Origin: Ruminococcus sp. | Lineage (GTDB): Bacteria > Bacillota > Clostridia > Oscillospirales > Ruminococcaceae | NCBI GenBank assembly: GCA_017961625.1 | Contig: JAGCWY010000084.1 | Span: 1-64,000, forward strand | Direction: 5' to 3' | Length of the DNA: 64,000 bases | Part shown: positions 23,974 through 32,747 of the stretch, one piece after another | How the letters are laid out: every line of letters begins with the position of its first letter | Position numbering within the stretch: the first letter of the stretch is position 1 | Position numbers and translations under genes: made by a program | Notes under the pieces: model-generated | The model's input: the letters and a program-made list of their open reading frames with translations, nothing else | What the model was told of the DNA's origin: nothing | The model's database searches: none

Positions 23974-26220
23974 TTATCTGTAGCATGAGTCAATACCAAG
24001 GTATTCCTCAAGGGAGAGTCCGCTTTCGTATATCTTTGTAGCGGTATCTTCGCCGACGTATCTAATGTGCCACGGCTCGTAACTGAAGCCTGTATACTCT
24101 TCCTTGCCCTTGGGATAGCGTATTATAAAGCCATACATATGGGCGTTCTGTGCGAGCCATTCGCATTCGGGAGTGCCTATAAAGTCGTCGCTTATGGAGT
24201 TTACGTCTATTGCGAGACCTGTCTGGTGCTCTGAGTGACCCGCTCTTGCGGAATATGTATCAGCTTTAAGTACTCCGTCGGCTGCGGCGTAATTGTTATA
24301 TATCTGTTCCTGCGATTCGTATGAACGGTAGCCGGAGGTGCAGACTATATTCAGACCGAGCTCTCTTGCATCGCTGCTGAGACGAACGAAGTTTTCGGCT
24401 GTATTTTCGCTGAGTTCTCCGGGAGCAAAGTCCTTAGGCAGACTGTAGGTCTTGTTGACTATGAGTATACCGTCGATATAGGTAACTCCGTCGTGAACCT
24501 GAATAAGGTGTTCAGCAGCTGTTGAAACAACAGGAGCCGATGTGGTCGAAACGGTTGTTGTTTTGGCAGTTGATGTATCAGATACAGTATATGTAGAGGT
24601 TGTAGCGGTAGTAGTAATAGTAGTTGTTGTTGAGGTAGTTGTCGTTGTAGCAGTTGTTGTGGTAGTAGTCACAGGCTTGCTGTGGACTTTTACTTGAATA
24701 TCAGCCCTGATATCAGGATTATCCATGCTCGATACGGTGATAATGCAGGAGCCCTCTGATACTCCGTAAACATTTCCCCACCTGTCAACAGAAGCAACTC
24801 CTGGATCTGATGAAACCCATACCTCAGTTATTGGAACTGCGGTATCAGGGAGAGTGTTTACAAAGGATATATCAAGAGTACCCGCAAGTATATCCATTTC
24901 ATATTTTGTAAGTTTGATCCCGAGAGGTTGCTTCGGGTCGGTTACCTTAACCTTTATCTCAGCCTTTACGTCAGGATTCGACTTACTGATAACGGTTACT
25001 GTGCAGCTTCCAGGAGCTATGCCTGAGATAAGACCTTCCTTGCTGACTGTTGCGACGTCCTCATCTGAGCTTATCCATATTTCGCCCTTGTTTACTGCGT
25101 TTGCCGGCAGCATTGATACCAGTGCTAAATCCTGACCGCCTGTAGGTATTATCATTTCTGACTTGTTTAGCTTTAGCTCCCTCACTCTTGTTGGATCTGT
25201 TACAGTTACTTTTATATCAGCAGTTATTTCAGGATTGCTGGCGCTCTGCACTGTAACTGTACATATTCCCTCAGATACTGCGGATATCCAGCCCTCGAAG
25301 TTTACTGTGGCTATGCTCTCATCGGAGCTTTTCCACTTTTCCGTCTTGTCGGCGGTAGCGGGAAGCATAGTTACCATTGATATATCGCCCTCTCCGACAT
25401 TGAGAGATATTTCGGTTTTGCTGAGCTTTATAGCGCTTACTTTGTTGGGATCGGTAGTTATAGCTGTTGTAGTTTCAGTTGTGACAACAGTTGTCAGGCT
25501 TAATGTCGTATCAGCCGATGTAGCGGGAGCTGTGGTGGTTCCTGTAACTGATACGTTTGTCGAAGCCTCTGCGGTGACGGATACTGTGACGGATGAAGCT
25601 GCTGCCTCAGATGTAGTCGCAGTCGCCGTTGTGCTGATCGGAGCAGTTGAGGTCGTCGCTGAGTCTGTTGTTAGAGTGGTGGAAACCGTTGAAGCTGCAG
25701 ATGTTGTAGCTGCTGCGGCAGTAGTAGTTACAACATTGGTAGTTGCAGCCGTTGTCGTTTTCGGTTCCGACATATTCTTTAGATATGACTCAATAGACCG
25801 AGGAACGGTAACAGCTGTTGAAATGTAAGCATAATAGGAAAGGATAGACGATGCGTCAACTGCGTCGATGATACCATCCATATTCACATCGGCTGCTATC
25901 GTCTGTTTTGTCGAAAGTCCCGAGGAGAGTCCGCTGGATGTCTTTGAGTAAGCCGAAAGCACCTTTGAAGCGTCAGCTGCGTCGATGTAATCGTCGCCGT
26001 TTACGTCGCCAAGCTTAATGGTGATAACGGATTCGGAGTCGTCTGTCTGAGCCGTTTCCGAAGTTGCTGCGGCAGTAGATACTACAGTGGTCTCATTGTC
26101 GCTTGAATTCTGTGGGGCAGTGTTTGTGCTGCTGTCTGCGGCAGAGGCTGAAGCAGCAGATACGCTGCACGCACAAAGCGCAAAGGACAGTACGTTTGCT
26201 ATGATTCTCTTCGCTCTCAT
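23974..26220 (-). CDS. Secreted dockerin / Big2 / VanY D-Ala-D-Ala carboxypeptidase-like protein
   Basis: 748 residues. A signal peptide (about 1-27) is followed by an N-terminal dockerin-like pair of Ca-binding loops: GDVNGDDYIDAADAS (71-85) and ADVNMDGIIDAVDAS (110-124). A Thr/Ala/Ser linker spans about 153-258. Three Big2 Ig-like repeats cover about 261-341, 346-427 and 432-512. After a second Thr linker, a VanY-type zinc peptidase occupies 570-740, with SGYRSYESQ, SEHQTGLAID (His665, Asp672) and EPWHIRYVG (Glu715, His718). This looks like a peptidoglycan-trimming enzyme able to dock to a cohesin. Dockerins in this group are more often C-terminal. AAGGAG precedes the ATG. Confidence 0.9.
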   Translation of the reverse strand: MRAKRIIANVLSFALCACSVSAASASAADSSTNTAPQNSSDNETTVVSTAAATSETAQTDDSESVITIKLGDVNGDDYIDAADASKVLSAYSKTSSGLSSGLSTKQTIAADVNMDGIIDAVDASSILSYYAYISTAVTVPRSIESYLKNMSEPKTTTAATTNVVTTTAAAATTSAASTVSTTLTTDSATTSTAPISTTATATTSEAAASSVTVSVTAEASTNVSVTGTTTAPATSADTTLSLTTVVTTETTTAITTDPNKVSAIKLSKTEISLNVGEGDISMVTMLPATADKTEKWKSSDESIATVNFEGWISAVSEGICTVTVQSASNPEITADIKVTVTDPTRVRELKLNKSEMIIPTGGQDLALVSMLPANAVNKGEIWISSDEDVATVSKEGLISGIAPGSCTVTVISKSNPDVKAEIKVKVTDPKQPLGIKLTKYEMDILAGTLDISFVNTLPDTAVPITEVWVSSDPGVASVDRWGNVYGVSEGSCIITVSSMDNPDIRADIQVKVHSKPVTTTTTTATTTTTSTTTTITTTATTSTYTVSDTSTAKTTTVSTTSAPVVSTAAEHLIQVHDGVTYIDGILIVNKTYSLPKDFAPGELSENTAENFVRLSSDARELGLNIVCTSGYRSYESQEQIYNNYAAADGVLKADTYSARAGHSEHQTGLAIDVNSISDDFIGTPECEWLAQNAHMYGFIIRYPKGKEEYTGFSYEPWHIRYVGEDTATKIYESGLSLEEYLGIDSCYR

Positions 26221-26400
26221 TATATTCTCCTTCTATGTTGCTTTCTGATTTTTGTACAGAAAACATAATTGATTTTGATTTCTTTGTTAAAAATTGTACA
26301 AAAAAATCATATAATTATTATATCACATTATATTAATAAATGGAAGACGCAGAGCAAAAAAATATTAATGATATACATTTTTTTGTGATTTCTTATAAAA

Positions 26401-26427
26401 AAGAGCTACCATGGAAGGGTAGCTCTT
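26401..26427 (-). terminator. Terminator of the second dockerin gene
   Basis: AAGAGCTACC pairs with GGTAGCTCTT across 7 bases, with a T run on the minus strand, directly after the gene. Confidence 0.8.
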
Positions 26428-26441
26428 GAGAGTATTTCAGA

Positions 26442-28433
26442 TTATTTGTAGGATTCGGGCAGTTCAGTGATGAGATTAAGGAGTTTTTTCTGTATAGAAG
26501 AAGCGTCCGAGGTAGTAAGTCCGGAACCGTTTTCAAAAACGTCTCCGTTGATTATGCCCTGCTCTGTGATTCTCTTGTCGCTTGTGCCCTCAACGCCGTA
26601 TTTGTTCGGGTTAGAAAGGCTCTGCATTATAAGAACAGCATCGCTGAGGTCAAGATCACCGTCACAGTTGACATCGCCCCATTTGGTGACCTTTGTTTCC
26701 TTCTGTGTAGTAGCTGATGTTGTAGTAGTGGTAGTAGTTGTCGTAGTCGTTGTTGTAGTTGTGGTTACAATTACCTCAGGTACTGCGTAGTATACCTCTA
26801 TGCTGTCAACGGTGATAGTATCGGATTCGCCGTAGTAATATCCGAAAACTATATTGCTGTCAGGATTTACGGTATGCTTGTCGGGAGAGCTTCCAACTAC
26901 CTCTTTAGGGAGTATCCACATTATCTCAGCTGACTTTCCGGCGCCGAGAACTACCGAGCTGACAGGCTCCTGATACCAGTATTTCTGTGCAGCGTTAGTA
27001 GTGCCCGTGCCTGTGCCGTATACCAGCTTCTTAACGTCATTTTTGGCAGAAACGTCGAAACGGATAGCATAAACATCCATATCTTCCTCAATACCAAGGT
27101 CGGAGTATGATATCTCAAGATTCTTCTTTGAATCGGAAGAAGCCGTACAGTCAAGAGACTTACCTACAGTGGCTTTTACAGACTTGGTGTAGGGGATAGT
27201 TTTGGTTATGGTATAGGTAAGAGTTGCGCTTGTAATGGTAACGGGGTCGCTTGAGGTTATCTCTGTGTACTTTGAAGCTTCCTTTGTGCCGTACCAGAAC
27301 TGGAAGCCGATAGAGTCACCGTTACCTATGGTCTGGTACTTCTGTACCTCCTCAGGAACATCCCATACACACTCGATATACTTTCCAGCTTCTTCGAGGG
27401 TAGTGCCCTCACCGATATTTTTAAGACCGAACTTAACGCCCGCTTCTTCGAATTCCTCTCTGGAATCTTCTCCCATTTCGTTGTACCAGTAGCCTGCGTC
27501 ATCCTTGCCGTCGATGATACCACGCTTGGCGTACTCTGTATCGGCAGGCGAGCCCATTTCTACGTTAGTTCCGCAGCCGTACATGAATTTATCTACGTCG
27601 AAATCAGCTTCGACTATTACTGAGAGTGAATCAATAGTGATACCCTCGCTGTCAACTATGCCGAAGTCTGAGTACTTGAATTTATGGCTGTTTATAGGCG
27701 TTGTATCCGTTATCTCTGTACCCTTTGCAGCATAATAATCCTCATCGTAGCCTACTGTGAGGTCGTAGTCAAGGTCGTCCAGCTGTTTTGAAACAGTTGC
27801 GGAAACTGTAGCAGTGCCGTCCTTGTTGTCCTTGAAGCTCCACTTTCCACTATTTGAACTGCTTGACGATGAAGAGCCGCTGCTTCCCGAGCCTGAGGAT
27901 GATGAGCTTCCGCCGGCGAACTCAACATCCGTGAGAGTTACCGAGTTATCCACCATATCGCTCTTTGAGTTGTCCCAGTGAGCTGAATAATAGCATCTAA
28001 ATTCAAATTTTCCGCCTGGCTTCGCGCCTGCCTTTGTAAGGTCTATTGTAATGGTGCTGGAGGCCTTGTCGAGCTTGCAGGCGGTTCCTTCTACCTTTGA
28101 GTTTGTTCCGCCTTCCATCCATTTGCCGCTCTTGTCAAGCTCCAGCCAGTAGGGAGAATCGGTGGTAGAGCAACCGAAGCCGTATGAAAAGCTCTGGCCG
28201 GTGTAGCTTGTGCTGAGAGTGAAGGTAACGCTCTTTGCACCTTCCTCTGGGATAGTGCCCTCATAGACCGAATCGACTTTCATGGTCTGGGATACACCCT
28301 TGTTCGCACTGAACGGTATCACTCCAGAGGTGGAAACAGCGTTTACTGTGGCCGGATAAGCTGGTAATACTGCTGCTGCCATGGTTAGACTTACTGTTGC
28401 GGCTTTTAGTCGTGTTGCGAAAGATTTGTTCAT
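26442..28433 (-). CDS. Secreted modular protein with C-terminal dockerin
   Basis: 663 residues with a signal peptide (about 1-33). Three beta-rich modules of 130-200 residues are separated by a Ser/Gly linker. The two later modules share the pattern of a beginning TYTITK/VSKQ strand, a DLGI/DFGI turn and a YGTGTG/YGCGTN turn, suggesting internal duplication. A poly-Thr stretch leads to a dockerin with loops GDVNCDGDLDLSDAV and GDVFENGSGLTTSDA. The build resembles cellulosomal non-catalytic binding proteins such as CttA, so the modules may bind carbohydrate, but no catalytic or known CBM signature is visible. AAGGATG precedes the ATG. Confidence 0.82.
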   Translation of the reverse strand: MNKSFATRLKAATVSLTMAAAVLPAYPATVNAVSTSGVIPFSANKGVSQTMKVDSVYEGTIPEEGAKSVTFTLSTSYTGQSFSYGFGCSTTDSPYWLELDKSGKWMEGGTNSKVEGTACKLDKASSTITIDLTKAGAKPGGKFEFRCYYSAHWDNSKSDMVDNSVTLTDVEFAGGSSSSSGSGSSGSSSSSSSNSGKWSFKDNKDGTATVSATVSKQLDDLDYDLTVGYDEDYYAAKGTEITDTTPINSHKFKYSDFGIVDSEGITIDSLSVIVEADFDVDKFMYGCGTNVEMGSPADTEYAKRGIIDGKDDAGYWYNEMGEDSREEFEEAGVKFGLKNIGEGTTLEEAGKYIECVWDVPEEVQKYQTIGNGDSIGFQFWYGTKEASKYTEITSSDPVTITSATLTYTITKTIPYTKSVKATVGKSLDCTASSDSKKNLEISYSDLGIEEDMDVYAIRFDVSAKNDVKKLVYGTGTGTTNAAQKYWYQEPVSSVVLGAGKSAEIMWILPKEVVGSSPDKHTVNPDSNIVFGYYYGESDTITVDSIEVYYAVPEVIVTTTTTTTTTTTTTTTTSATTQKETKVTKWGDVNCDGDLDLSDAVLIMQSLSNPNKYGVEGTSDKRITEQGIINGDVFENGSGLTTSDASSIQKKLLNLITELPESYK

Positions 28434-28616
28434 TACGTATCATCCTTTCAGATAAAATAAAATAATACAACGCCATAAGCGCTTTACATGGACATTATAT
28501 CACATTCTGTTCATACATTTGTTACTAAACTGTTAAATTGTGGTGTAAATCTGCATAAAAAAATTAACTGTTATAAATTATTTGTGAAAAATCACTACCA
28601 TTCAGCAGAAAAATAA

Positions 28617-28645
28617 GCTCTGTCGCACATTAAGTGCGGCAGAGC
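28617..28645 (-). terminator. Terminator of the cdaA-cdaR operon
   Basis: GCTCTGTCGCAC (28617-28628) pairs with GTGCGGCAGAGC (28634-28645), one wobble pair, with a T run on the minus strand just past cdaR. Confidence 0.8.
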
Positions 28646-28659
28646 CGTATTTTGTATTA

Positions 28660-29997
28660 TCAGCTGCTATTTCCCAAAGCAGTAGTCGCTTCAGATTTCG
28701 GAGTCCTTGAAACGTTGACCTTTGATTTTACGACTGCCCATACGTCGGTATGGGTCTTGCATGAAATCTTGACGTCAACCTGGAAGAACTGAAGCGTTTC
28801 TTTTTCTATGCCGAAAAGATCTACCTCAGCCTGCAATTCCGAAGCTGTTATATCTTTGACTGTTTCTGCAGGACCAATGAGCTTGACTGTAAGGGTCTTG
28901 GTCTCTATATTATATATGTAATCGTTATTTGGCTCGTTTACCTTGATGAACTTTGAGATTGTTACTTCCTTAGAGTCAAGTCCTTCAGCATTGATAGCAA
29001 ACTCAGTAGTCTCTGAGTCGTCAATGGCTTTAGTGCCTGCAGGAAGCCTCTTTGTGAAGTTGTAGGTCTTTGTAAGTTTGCCTATATCGAAGTCATCCAG
29101 CTGTATCAGTATCTCAATGCTCTGCATTGATTCGATAGTTTCGGTATCGCCGATTAGAGTTACCTCGCTTGGCGTAAAGCTGGTATTCAGACTTTCCGGA
29201 TTAAAATTCTCCGACGATGAGATGAATTTTGGCGTAAAGGGAACTGACTTCATAGCCATGACGTCCGCATTGATGTTTACAACGGACGGCGTGATGGTGA
29301 TATGGTTCTGTTTCTGATCTATCTCCTTACCGTTGGCGTCAAGGAGCATTATTCTACTGCTTGTGAGATTGGATACAGATGAGGTCAGAACGATATTCTT
29401 GTCGTAGACGGCACAGCAATTATCTATATCTGCAAGCTTGGAGACGGGACCGTTCACCGTTATCTCAACGGGATCGGGATATATACCGTTTTCGTCTATA
29501 TATTTGTTTTCGGGGATTTCCAGATTAGGGATATCCGCGTACAGATTAAAGGTCTCGGTGCTGAATTCGTCCAGTTCGAGAGTAACCATTGAAGGCTCGA
29601 CCTGAATGCTTTTTATGGAGATATTCTCGTCTTTTGGCTTGACTTTTATTGAAAGCGTCTGCGGTCCGGCAATACTGATATTGCTGAAATCCACGTAAGC
29701 CTCCACAGTTTTAGCATTTAGCCGATTGTAATCCGTAAGGCTGCATTCAAAATTGATATCTATATATTGTACGTCTTGATTGATTATCTCAAGATTGTTA
29801 TCGCCGGCAGTTGTTCCCTTTGTATTGAGTACGAGAGGGAAATCCTTTATGGTAACTGTTTTGGTGGGATACTTTGTTATGGTGATTATGAACCATGCTG
29901 ATACAGCACAAAGGAAGGCAAGTATTATCAGTTTTGCGTTGCTTTTTGATTCGTAAAGCTCACGTTTGCTTGCTTTTTTCAGCGTTATGAATTTCAT
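28660..29997 (-). CDS. cdaR: YbbR-domain regulator of diadenylate cyclase (CdaR)
   Basis: 445 residues. One N-terminal membrane anchor (about residues 25-45) is followed by several YbbR repeats outside the membrane, seen as recurring beta-rich blocks with IxV-LxGP or VNGP turns (for example EITVNGPVSKLADI and TVKLIGPAETVKDI). CdaR binds the cyclase CdaA and tunes c-di-AMP output. The start overlaps the cdaA stop by 4 bases (ATGA), so translation is coupled. In many Firmicutes glmM follows; here it does not, and the operon ends at a terminator. Confidence 0.9.
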   Translation of the reverse strand: MKFITLKKASKRELYESKSNAKLIILAFLCAVSAWFIITITKYPTKTVTIKDFPLVLNTKGTTAGDNNLEIINQDVQYIDINFECSLTDYNRLNAKTVEAYVDFSNISIAGPQTLSIKVKPKDENISIKSIQVEPSMVTLELDEFSTETFNLYADIPNLEIPENKYIDENGIYPDPVEITVNGPVSKLADIDNCCAVYDKNIVLTSSVSNLTSSRIMLLDANGKEIDQKQNHITITPSVVNINADVMAMKSVPFTPKFISSSENFNPESLNTSFTPSEVTLIGDTETIESMQSIEILIQLDDFDIGKLTKTYNFTKRLPAGTKAIDDSETTEFAINAEGLDSKEVTISKFIKVNEPNNDYIYNIETKTLTVKLIGPAETVKDITASELQAEVDLFGIEKETLQFFQVDVKISCKTHTDVWAVVKSKVNVSRTPKSEATTALGNSS

Positions 29998-30905
29998 TTT
30001 TTCTTCCTCCTTTCGGAGAATGAAGAAAATAACTTCTTTTCACCGATAAGAATCTCCTTCTTGTCGTTGAAGAGCGTGTCCTCAAGGATACTTTTCAGCT
30101 TGTCACGGGTATAATCCCTTGTGAGCTCACCATTGAGTGCAACGGAAATCTGTCCGGTCTCCTCTGAGACTACTATAACTACCGCGTCGGAGTTCTCGCT
30201 CATGCCTATGGCGGCTCTGTGTCGCGAACCCAGCTTCTTATTTATCAGGGCGTCTTTTGCAGGCTTTGGTAGGAAGCAGGAGGCAGCGAGTATAATACCA
30301 TCTCGCATTATCACCGCTCCGTCGTGAAGTGGAGTTTTAGGGTAGAATATATTTCCGAATATCTCCTTGCTCGGTTCGGCGTTGAGTATAGTACCTGTTT
30401 CGATTACCTCACCGAGACGGACCTGCCTTTCAACTACTATGAGAGCGCCGGTGCAGCTTGCAGAGAGCTCCACGCATGAATCGCATATAGCGTCTATGGC
30501 GCTGTCCCACATCATTTTAACCTCGCTGGTATTCTGACCTAGACCGAAAAGACGTATACCGAATTTGCTTCGGCCTGCCTTTTCCAGAGCTCTTCTCAGC
30601 TCTGGCTGGAATAGTATGAGCATAGCGATAACGCCTACATTGAGCACTTTCTCGAGAAGGTAGTTGGTCGCTTTAAGGTGAAATGGGTTTGAGAAGGTCT
30701 GGGACTTATAGTCTCTGCTGATATAGTATCCTGCCACAAGGAATATTATGCCCTTGATTAGCTGACCTGCTCTTGTTTCACGTATGAGTTTGAGAAGCAG
30801 ATAGAAAACATAAGTGAGCAGAAGGATATCTATTGCGTCCACGAGGGAGAACGTACTTAAAGCGCCGAAAAAAAGACTGAATGTATCACTTAAAAGACGG
30901 AACAT
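29994..30905 (-). CDS. cdaA: Diadenylate cyclase CdaA
   Basis: Membrane enzyme that makes c-di-AMP from two ATP. Three N-terminal membrane segments (about residues 18-100) precede a DisA_N domain with the catalytic signatures DGAVIMRDG and GSRHRAAIG. 303 residues is slightly above the common ~275 because of a basic tail (KEILIGEKKLFSSFSERRKKK region). It is the first gene of cdaA-cdaR. The messenger controls potassium uptake, osmolytes and wall stress; a predicted K+ channel lies elsewhere in the window but is not linked to it. Confidence 0.96.
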   Translation of the reverse strand: MFRLLSDTFSLFFGALSTFSLVDAIDILLLTYVFYLLLKLIRETRAGQLIKGIIFLVAGYYISRDYKSQTFSNPFHLKATNYLLEKVLNVGVIAMLILFQPELRRALEKAGRSKFGIRLFGLGQNTSEVKMMWDSAIDAICDSCVELSASCTGALIVVERQVRLGEVIETGTILNAEPSKEIFGNIFYPKTPLHDGAVIMRDGIILAASCFLPKPAKDALINKKLGSRHRAAIGMSENSDAVVIVVSEETGQISVALNGELTRDYTRDKLKSILEDTLFNDKKEILIGEKKLFSSFSERRKKK

Positions 30906-31118
30906 TATATAAACAACACCCCCTTGGGGAAAGATTGCACTTACTTATTTTACCAGGTATATTACACTATGCCGGCTGAAAGTTTTCCTGAGTCAGAGCC
31001 ACATAGAAAATTTACCCGTTCCCTTTTATGTAGTATGAGGACAGCAGTCCTCATAGCTGACTGCGCAATACGCATATATTACCATTGTACCACAAATTCA
31101 GATTTTTTCAATACTTTT

Positions 31119-32255
31119 TTACGAATTTAGTAAATTTTTCAATATTTTAACATGATATACGATTTTTCCAACTTCCGCTTCGGTATTGAATACAGACGGC
31201 GAAAAGCGAACCGTTCCGTCTTTTGTGCCGAGGGTTGCATGGGCGAGAGCTGCGCAATGATAGCCTGCACGTAGACATAAGCCCTTTTCCGCAAGTACTG
31301 CGGCTGCTTCCTCGGAGGTGAGGCCCTCCACGCAGAAGGAGACAATGGGAGCGTATCCTGAGCTGTTGCCACGCAGTATCCTGATACCAACGGTGTTTTT
31401 TAGACCGGATATGAATAGAGAGCAGAGCCTTTCCTCATGTGAGCGAAGTCTGTCCATGCCGTAGGAGTTTATGAATCTTATCCCTTCGCCGACTGTGACT
31501 GCTCCGATGATGTTGGGCGTTCCGCTTTCAAGACTGTCCGGCAGGAGTGAGGGTTGAAAGAGGCTTAGGGAACTGCTGCCGGTGCCGCCCTGTATGATTG
31601 GCTTTATCGGGTATTTTCCGTCGGTTAGCAACAGTCCAGTGCCTGTTATGCCGTAAAGCCCCTTGTGCCCCGAGGTGCAGAGGATATTTATCCCGTCGGA
31701 GAGCTTTATATCGTATATTCCACACACCTGTGAGCCGTCGGCTATAAAACATATATCGTGCTCTCGGCACAGTTCCGCTATATTGCGGTAGGGGAGGATC
31801 TGCCCCGTAACATTGCTTGCAAGAGTGCATACTATGGCTTTTGTATCACTACGGATGAGTCTACGGAAGCTCTCCACTGTTTGTTCATCGTCAGGGTAGA
31901 CCTCAGCCACAGAAAGAGTTACCTGCTTTTTTATCGCAAGTGCAGCCGCAGGACGGGCAGCGGAATTGTGCTCCATGCTGCTGATTATTATATGACCGCC
32001 ATCAGCCATGATACCTTGTATCGCCATATTCAGCGCGTGAGTACAGTTCAGTGTAAATACAGTATTTTCTGGTTCTGCGCCAAAGAAGTCGGCAGCTGTC
32101 TCTCTTGCAGAGTATAGCGCTTCTGAGGTGCGCATCGCCAGTTCGTGACCGCCTCTGCCGGCGTTTCCACCGTATATTCTTATTGCTTCAGATGCAGCTC
32201 TGCATACTGAGGCAGGTTTGGGAAAGGTAGTGGCAGCGTTGTCAAAGTTTATCAT
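31119..32255 (-). CDS. Cysteine desulfurase-like class V aminotransferase
   Basis: PLP enzyme of the IscS/SufS fold, 378 residues, that would release sulfur or selenium from (seleno)cysteine. The start INFDNAATTFPKP is the classical N-terminus, HNSAARPA and ADGSQVCG carry the PLP contacts, SGHKGLYG holds the PLP lysine, and RAGYHCAALAH contains a cysteine in the region of the active loop. The ATG at 32255 fits the family N-terminus better than a GTG at 32267. It overlaps the DUF3343 gene by 14 bases, a pairing known from selenium-related gene sets; no selD or selA is in the window. Confidence 0.9.
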   Translation of the reverse strand: MINFDNAATTFPKPASVCRAASEAIRIYGGNAGRGGHELAMRTSEALYSARETAADFFGAEPENTVFTLNCTHALNMAIQGIMADGGHIIISSMEHNSAARPAAALAIKKQVTLSVAEVYPDDEQTVESFRRLIRSDTKAIVCTLASNVTGQILPYRNIAELCREHDICFIADGSQVCGIYDIKLSDGINILCTSGHKGLYGITGTGLLLTDGKYPIKPIIQGGTGSSSLSLFQPSLLPDSLESGTPNIIGAVTVGEGIRFINSYGMDRLRSHEERLCSLFISGLKNTVGIRILRGNSSGYAPIVSFCVEGLTSEEAAAVLAEKGLCLRAGYHCAALAHATLGTKDGTVRFSPSVFNTEAEVGKIVYHVKILKNLLNS

Positions 32256-32487
32256 CTTCTGTGACACCGCCGTTCCTGATGGAGTATGGGATACCGTACA
32301 TATCCAGCACTTCCGCAGCTTTGCTGCAATCCCTGCTTACAGCCAGTGAGAAGCCACAACTGCTGCCTGAGCTTTTTTCACGTCTTTTTATGGTGCATGG
32401 ATAGCCTCTTGCCCTCAGCAGACGCTGTGCCTTGACCGCATAGGTATAGGAGGGCATATCCAGTATACAGTTCGTCAAAAGAATCAC
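32242..32487 (-). CDS. DUF3343 putative Se/S carrier-like protein
   Basis: 81 residues with the DUF3343 pattern: a hydrophobic first strand, a central helix AVKAQRLLRARGYPC, and the signature SSCGFSLAV followed by AAEVLDMYGIPYS. Family members are annotated as putative sulfur or selenium carriers found next to YedF/TusA and desulfurase genes. The start is GTG at 32487 or possibly TTG at 32478, which has a better-spaced AGGGG. It overlaps the desulfurase gene, so the two are translationally coupled. Confidence 0.78.
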   Translation of the reverse strand: MILLTNCILDMPSYTYAVKAQRLLRARGYPCTIKRREKSSGSSCGFSLAVSRDCSKAAEVLDMYGIPYSIRNGGVTEDDKL

Positions 32488-32607
32488 CCCTGACTGCTAC
32501 GTTTGCGCAGTTCAGCAGGATCTGCGGTACATTACAGTATATGAAAAAAAGTCACTTGCTGATATTGTTCACTATAATATTTTACATGTGTTTACATATA
32601 ACTGAAA

Positions 32608-32640
32608 AGCCCGTATTGTTAATTTCTGACAATACGGGCT
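32608..32640 (-). terminator. Terminator downstream of the aro genes
   Basis: AGCCCGTATTGT (32608-32619) pairs perfectly with 32629-32640; a TTTT follows on the minus strand. It lies about 110 bases past the DAHP synthase stop codon and before the DUF3343 gene. Confidence 0.75.
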
Positions 32641-32747
32641 GCCTATTTTAGTACAATAGGAGGAACTTAAAAGCTATTTTTCAGTATTCAATGGAGTTCC
32701 GTTGAATTTCATGCCTTCCTTCCCATTATTATATAATAGCTTTTTTA

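Noticed and set aside
25163..25828. 221-codon plus-strand frame opposite the dockerin-VanY linker and Big2 domains
   Set aside because: It mirrors the Thr/Ala linker as a Val/Ala-rich sequence, and no ribosome binding site or domain is present.
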